DNA of 64,000 nt from positions 20,830,176 through 20,894,175 of the forward strand of contig CM049311.1 in assembly GCA_026874595.1 (NCBI GenBank). Direction: 5' to 3'. The notes beneath the pieces were generated by a model. It was not told the DNA's origin. It did no database searches and saw nothing but the letters and a program-made list of their open reading frames with translations. Positions 58,422 to 64,000 of this stretch are shown here, piece after piece. The DNA comes from Sipunculus nudus. Its lineage: Eukaryota; Annelida; Sipuncula; Golfingiida; Sipunculidae. Every line of letters starts with the position of its first letter. The first letter of the stretch is position 1. The position numbers were made by a program, and so were the translations under genes.

Positions 58422-58640
58422 ATGAAACTGAGCTCAATCACTTTACAAAATGATCACTACTTCACGTATAGGTACGATGACATAGACGGCAACTCATGCA
58501 ACTACCAGTTGTTTCAAGTTAACCCACCAGGCGGCGATATCAGCGGGCCGAAAAGGGACAAGCAGATAACCAAGTTGGAAGAAGACTTTATAAAAAATAA
58601 CTGCCAATTATCAGATAAATTTTATTTGCATAATACGTAA
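58422..58640 (+). CDS. Orphan short open frame in the nested element (72 codons)
   Basis: The frame includes YRYDDIDGNSCNYQLFQVNP and GPKRDKQITKLEEDFIKNNC, which look protein-like in composition but match no family I know. It could be a remnant exon carried by the element or chance. No promoter or splice context was established. Confidence 0.2.
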   Translation: MKLSSITLQNDHYFTYRYDDIDGNSCNYQLFQVNPPGGDISGPKRDKQITKLEEDFIKNNCQLSDKFYLHNT

Positions 58641-58726
58641 TAAATATAGGAAAGTAAAGCCGCGTTAAAATATGTACGACCGGAAATGGTCCTAGCTGGC
58701 GTGCCCTCGATCGGGCCCTGTTTTGT

Positions 58727-58792
58727 ATACGCGGTCACCCATCCAAAAACTAACCGGGGTCGTTTAAACTTAACTAAGATGACCGGTCCAAC
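58727..58792 (-). pseudogene. 5S rRNA-like fragment inside the nested element
   Basis: On the plus strand gcggtcacccatccaaaaac followed by taaccgggg is almost the complement of the 3' half of animal 5S rRNA (CCCCGGTTAGT-CTTGGATGGGTGACCGC on the minus strand). Decayed similarity (aagtttaaacttaac side) continues into the internal promoter region. It is too diverged and too short to be a working 5S gene; it may be a captured 5S gene or a 5S-derived promoter. Confidence 0.45.
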
Positions 58793-59284
58793 TGTGTCAC
58801 AGTTGTTCCACCACGCGTGCTTCCCCGTACTTGGTAAATATTATTGCTAATTATCCCACGTGAATCGCACACGAGACACGTGCGTACCAGGAATGGTACA
58901 CGAGTTTGCTTCGTCACAGACACCCATTTGGAACTTGAACGCTTTATCATGTTTATATATTTTGAAAAATGCATCTTTGTATCTTAAAAAATTTTATTGC
59001 AAACAAGTTTGATGTGGATGCTCAGTGTAATAAGAATCTAGTCAGAAACAAACTGCGGTGCCCGAGAGAGACGGAGGCATTACACCTTAACATCGTCGAC
59101 AGAAAACATCGTCGGCAGTCGCGAAATTAGAGTCATTTTAGAAATTATGCTTTCAAAATATTTTTTGGGGTCGAGAAATAAGAGGGATCGCCAAATTGGA
59201 ATAAATACGGTATTTCCCATTCGCGAATATTGCAAATTAAAACCCTCACGAACAAAAAGGCAACCACAGTATATTACTATGATT

Positions 59285-60000
59285 ATGGAAATATTCATGG
59301 TCAATGCCACTCTCATAGGAAAGGTCATGGCCCTAATTTGAATATACATCATTCCATAACCCATATCTATGTATTTGCATATGCAAATGAAATCTGTCCG
59401 TTAGTTTTTGACTTATAATGTTCACAGTACTGTCAAATGGCAACGATGGGGGTATTATAAGGTGCAAAAAACAAGAAAAGAACAAAAGGTGGCACCTCCT
59501 GTCTTCTGCAGAAGACAAAGCTATTGAAGGTCTTCTGTCAATTTGATTTTTGGACCAATCCATGCATCCCTTATTGAGATATTTAAGATTTTGTGTGATT
59601 TTCACCGAATATTGAAATATTCAATGTCAAGGCCCCCCTGATAGGAAAGGTCATGACCTCAATTTGAATATATGTCATCCAATAACCCATATCTATGTAT
59701 ATGCAAAAATGAAAGAAATCTGTACACCAGATTTTGACTTATAATGCTCACAGCACTGTCAAGTGACAACAATGGGGAATTGAAAGGCACAAAAACAAGA
59801 AAAGGACAAACAGTGGTGCCACCTGTCTTTCGCAGAAGACAAATCTATTGAAGATCTTTGGTCAATTTGATTTTTGGACCAATCTATGCATCCCTTATTG
59901 AGATATTGAAGATTTTGTGTGATTTTCACCATATATGGCAAAGTCAAGGTCAAGGCCACTCTCATAGGAAAGGTCATGACCCAATTTAAATAAACCTCAT
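59285..60000. repeat. ~325-bp tandem repeat related to the 30-kb array
   Basis: Two units and a partial third: cctctcataggaaaggtcatg-type words near 59310, 59640 and 59960, ataacccatatctatgtat twice, and cacctcctgtcttctgcaga / ccacctgtctttcgcagaag twice. The cacctgtct core links it to 29801-30760. Confidence 0.75.
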
Positions 60001-61102
60001 CCCAACCTAAAAAAAAGAGGCAGTTGCTACAGATCCCAACATTAACGTTAAGCATACAGACTAAAGTTTTGGCACTTCCTATATATAGGTATACACACTC
60101 AGCCACTGAAACTGCAGTACAAGTATTTTGAAGCTATTTCTCTGGCACTGATTGAAGGACTGACTAGCATTTAGTGTGTCAATTATAAAATTCATTTAAT
60201 TTCAATTACAGCATCCCACAAAGGACAAGCCAAATTCTTGATTTTACTATGACCCACACAAGTTCAATTATCTAAACTCAAAGATCCATGTTTAAATAAA
60301 AATATGTTCATTATTAAAGAGGTGGAGGCATTTTCCATCTAATTTTTACAGTACTCCTTGTTTAACATGATTATATAATTAATTGTCATGAGCGGACTAC
60401 AGAAGATTGGTTTGGCTAAACAAAAAAATTCTTTGTTTCCAATTACATAGAAAAAAATTACGGTAGGTTTGGCTAAATAAATTTTATTTTAAGAATTTTT
60501 TTATTGACAAAATATTGAGTATTTTAGGTTTTATCATGGGATAAACTTGTAAACATATTTATTCTATATGAGGATACAACATTTTTTTCTTCATGTTTAT
60601 TTACAATAATAATAATCTAAATCATTTTTAATATTAAATAATAAAAATAATAAAATAAATTTTAATATTTAGTACATACTTAAATAATGAATGACAACTT
60701 CTGTTGCCTATGTTACCAGTTTGTATGATAAGATGCATCAGCCTTCCATTTCAAAGCCTTCAAATTCTATAATATGTACATATGGCATTTAGGCTGAAGA
60801 AAATTGTCAAAATTATAACTTTAAGATTTCTGAATCCCCTGGAAGACAGTGACAACATGGAAGTTCTAAAACTTTGAGAATACACAAAGAGGCTAAGATT
60901 TTATGATGATTTTTATATGAGCTGTAAAACACAGCTTTTTATAAGATTTTACGTTTGAAAAAGACTACAAAATATTTTTTTCCCTACCAAATCTCTTCAT
61001 ATTTGCAGGTAAAGTTATCTAAAGTTTGTTTAATGGCCTGTCTGATCAAATGAAACACTCTGGGAATACCCAGCATCTCTAGCAATTTTCCGATTTAAAA
61101 AA
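60001..61102. other. AT-rich DNA, no feature seen
   Basis: No gene or element recognised. Confidence 0.4.
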
Positions 61103-63733
61103 AACAAGGGACCTATGGGTCACGACGCTCAGCTGTTATATATGATAAAAAAATATTTTTTAGAAATGAGGCACATGCTGGTTTTGTGTGGTAATAAATA
61201 TAAGCTGTATTATGAGTTGTGAGTGTTTAGCTTATGTATGATTTTGATAGTATCTTTGGAGACAGGGAAGAGGATTGATTTCATTTATTTTATTAACAAA
61301 TGGAGTGCTATTGTCACACAGATTTTGACTTGGCCATATAACTTATAAGCAGAACATATAATATAAGAGTTTAACTATTTATTAAAAAAATTACAAATAT
61401 TGTCCCAAATATCATTTTTATTAAAAATAATAAGAGAATCATATGATTTTTTAAAATGAAATATAACTGATATGATTATTAAAATAATATTAAAGAATAT
61501 ATTCATGAATGCATTCATGAATACATTTTGAAAGTATTTGCACGAGTATTCATATACTTTCATTTTTACCTGAATTCCCATTCTTTATGCAAGAAATTTT
61601 ATAATGGAGTACATAATCATATTTGTATTTAAATACAATTACAAAGTATTTGCACCATGTCTGGTATTTATTCAGTTTTCACCAAACAATGATTTTGAGA
61701 ATCCAGAATATACAAAATTCACACATTTAAATAATGATCATAAGTACCTGGTTTTATGGCTTTTATTTATATTAAAAAATAACTGTAAAAAATTCATTTT
61801 GGACTAATTTCACATCAATGTACACACTAGACACAGTAGGAATCTAGATTAATATTATCAACTGCATCTTTGTCTATCATTAATTTCCTTCATATAATCC
61901 CTAATGATTAGTAATGAATAATATGATTTACTTCTTTATCATTAAAAATGAACTGAAAAATGCCATAGGTGACTGCATGGTGTTATTTGGAATATGTGAC
62001 ATTCTACCCATCGATACAAGATTCTTATATCATCAGTAACTGCAAGTTAATTTCCTGTTATTATAAACTAACAAATTCCTTTTCTATTTTTCTTTAATTT
62101 GTTATTAAAAACCAAGAAAAATTTATTAATTTATTGTTTATTGTTATGTTGTTGGTTAAAACTACTAGATGAGTTGGGTTGGACACCTGGATCAACTGTG
62201 GCTGGCCATAAGCTGCCTGGATTCTCGCCTCAAGCGTGCATAATTTGATGAAAGGTCAACAAGGTCAACATACAGGTGACTCAAGAGGGGCTGGAGAGAG
62301 CCAAAGTCTGACAGGGTCTCATAAAAAACATTAATAAAAGCTACAATATTTTGCCAATTTCTTTCAGCTTTCTAAACTATAAAGCTGAAATCCTTATGTG
62401 TGCATGATATGAAAATTATATCAACAGTGCTCTCAGGAAACAAACGTGCCATGGTCACAGTTGGGCAAAATTTAAGGTACTAATTTTATATTTATACTTA
62501 TAACTTATAAAATTTGAAAAATTCAGAACTAATTTTGGGTATTCAATTGAATCTTGATTAAATAATGTTACATCCCTGACAATAAAATCTCTAGCTTCAG
62601 CAATGCCCTTGTTAAGGGAGTAAATATATTTCTTGATTTTTTAAAAAGTGCATTATGTTTGGGCCCATAACTTAAAAAAAATACACAATACTGACATCAT
62701 TTCTGGCATGTGCATAGCGAATGTATAGAAAAATATGTATGTTATATATGATCAAAGTCAGATCAGTGGTTTTGATATTAGGCAGTCTTAAAGTGTAACA
62801 ATGGGTTTTTAATGGAAAAATGAAGTTTTTCATTGATATCTCGAAGGAATTAAGTCCTAGTGACCAAATTCTTGGCATGGTAGGGGATTTTGGAGAAATC
62901 TAACTGTATGCCAAATTTAAGGAACTTAGAGCTGAAGCTCGGGAGCTGAGCTCTAGCAAACTGCATAACACTAGCAATATGTGACATGGTGCTTGAAAAC
63001 TTGAATAAAATTTACAGTTTTTGATCAACTGGTTTCAAATTTTTGGTGTTAACAGTTGAAATGCTTACAAAAACATGCTGTGAAAATTAAATCCACAGCA
63101 ATTACAGCAAAAAAACGTGCCATGGTCAAAGTTGGGCAAAATTTAAGGTATCAATTTTTTATTTTTGCTAATATTTTAAAAAATTTAAAAGATTTTGATC
63201 TAATTTTGGGTATACAATTTAATTTTGATTAATAAAAAGTAATATTACTGGAAAAAAAGTGCTAAGCTTTAACAAGTTTTGTGTTAAGTGATAAAATTTC
63301 TTTCCTGATTATTTACAAAATGCATTATGTTTGGGCCCATAACTTTTTTAAATTATATAATACAGACCTAATTTCTGGCATGTACATAGGAATTATATAG
63401 AGGATTATTTATAGGAAATATGAGGAAAAACAGATGAGTGGTTTTGATATAAGGCAGTCCTGAAGTGTGAAAATAGGTTTTTAATAAAAAATTGAGGTTT
63501 TTCCTTAATTTCTCAAAGGAATGAAGTCGCAAAGACCCAGTTTTCGGCTTGGTAGGAGATCTTGGGGACATCTAACATTATGCTGAATTTTGGATTCCTA
63601 GGTCTTACGGTTTCAAAACGTGCCACATCTACGGACGGACGGACGGACGGACGGACGGACGGACGGACAGACGGACGACGGACAATGGACCACGACTATA
63701 GCTCAGATGACTTATAGTCAGCTGAGCTAAAAA
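61103..63733 (+). mobile_element. 2.6-kb repeat with internal 665-bp duplication and (ACGG)n tail
   Basis: Left end aacaagggacctatgggtca; right end tgacttatagtcagctgagc followed by taaaa. Inside, 62450-62945 and 63113-63600 are two copies of one unit (gtgccatggtcacagttggg, gcattatgtttgggcccata, atttctggcatgt). A shortened inverted copy is at 4702-4998. No coding capacity recognised, so it is probably non-autonomous. Confidence 0.65.
63631..63680. repeat. (ACGG)n microsatellite
   Basis: About ten ACGG units at the right side of the 2.6-kb repeat. A decayed counterpart (gtcggtcgtcc) is in the copy at 4.7 kb. Confidence 0.93.
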
Positions 63734-64000
63734 ACCAGCCTTTCGTCGGGTGCAAGTAAACATCCAACTGTAAGGCCAAAAACAATCTTTTTGTTTTAAA
63801 ACAATTATAAATTATATCCCATTATAAATGGTATAAATGAAAGTATTTGTTCATATTTTGTCTCGTCCCAAGAAGCTTTATTCCAATTTGAATGCTCTGC
63901 TGCTCTCCTAGTAGTGACAACCTGACTCAGAAGGCAATTGGATAACTGGGATGGTAAGCCTACTCGAGTCGTGATACAAGTAATATCAAGGAATGTATCA
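63734..64000. other. Right edge of the window, no feature seen
   Basis: It begins with taaggccaaaaacaatcttt at 63772, which resembles one end of the TAAGGCCAAAAA MITE family, but no second end is present within the window. Confidence 0.35.

Larger units (their letters stand above)
58130..59210. mobile_element. Nested inner TIR element (CCGTATTTATTC ends, TA target)
   Basis: Begins CCGTATTTATTCTAATTTGG and ends CCAAATTGGAATAAATACGG, inverted, with TA outside both ends (58128-58129 and 59211-59212). The inside is clearly GC-richer than the surroundings. It holds a 5S rRNA-like segment and a short orphan frame, but no recognisable transposase. Confidence 0.82.
57762..59269. mobile_element. Outer TIR element with TA target, host of a nested element
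   Basis: Starts CTGTGGTTGGCTTCATATTT and ends AACAAAAAGGCAACCACAG, inverted, with TA outside both ends (57760-57761 and 59270-59271). It belongs to the same family as 54284-54709. Without the insertion at 58130-59210 it would be about 0.43 kb, the same size as that copy. Confidence 0.8.

Overview
This window reads as nuclear DNA of an invertebrate animal, most likely a bivalve mollusc or another spiralian. The coding signal lies in short exons with GT..AG borders and long AT-rich introns. Between them is a dense mix of short inverted-repeat transposons, a tRNA-like SINE, minisatellites and simple repeats. There is no bacterial gene layout. Nearly all open frames longer than 60 codons are chance frames in introns or repeats.

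Three protein-coding genes can be supported. (1) Plus strand, 390-16942: ten internal/3' exons of MRPS9, the mitochondrial small-subunit ribosomal protein uS9m. The 5' exons lie left of the window, and the last few codons are on an exon that could not be placed with certainty (best candidate 21740-21752). (2) Minus strand, 9765-10844: an intronless 359-residue TALE-class homeobox gene nested antisense in the 3.8-kb MRPS9 intron between 8747 and 12558. It has an N-terminal array of four 18-residue repeats, a C-terminal homeodomain, and a polyA signal at 9623-9628. It resembles the divergent spiralian TALE (SPILE) group. (3) Minus strand, 53418-32718: seven exons of UTP11, the U3 snoRNP / small-subunit processome protein, from residues equivalent to about 27 of the human protein to the stop codon. 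The initiating exon was not found. MRPS9 and UTP11 converge on a 15-kb gene-poor interval (about 17-32.7 kb).

Repeats by region: 1.05-3.1 kb, an 11-copy array of about 180 bp bounded by GC-rich ends; 6.8-8.1 kb, a TIR element inserted in the end of a TTAA-flanked element, next to a duplicated exon border; 12.0 and 19.2 kb, two copies of a GGATCC-ended MITE; 15.0, 18.5 and 54.7 kb, three copies of a 0.5-kb dispersed repeat; 16.4 and 49.7 kb, two SINE copies; 21.3, 28.1 and 36.7 kb, three copies of a MITE with a long TIR; 27.6 kb, a 34-bp minisatellite; 29.8-30.8 and 59.3-60.0 kb, related ~280-330 bp tandem repeats; 46.0-47.5 kb, a large palindrome followed by a 28-bp minisatellite; 52.1-53.3 kb, an array rich in TCAAGGTCA motifs, then a near-identical 148-bp duplication; 57.8-59.3 kb, a transposon inside a transposon carrying a 5S rRNA-like stretch; 61.1-63.7 kb, a 2.6-kb repeat whose 0.3-kb deleted relative sits at 4.7 kb.

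The genes do not form a pathway together. Two are housekeeping ribosome-biogenesis or ribosome genes, and the third is a probable developmental regulator lodged in an intron of one of them. The homeobox gene is the most biologically interesting item. The most unusual structure is the nested transposon with a 5S-like segment.
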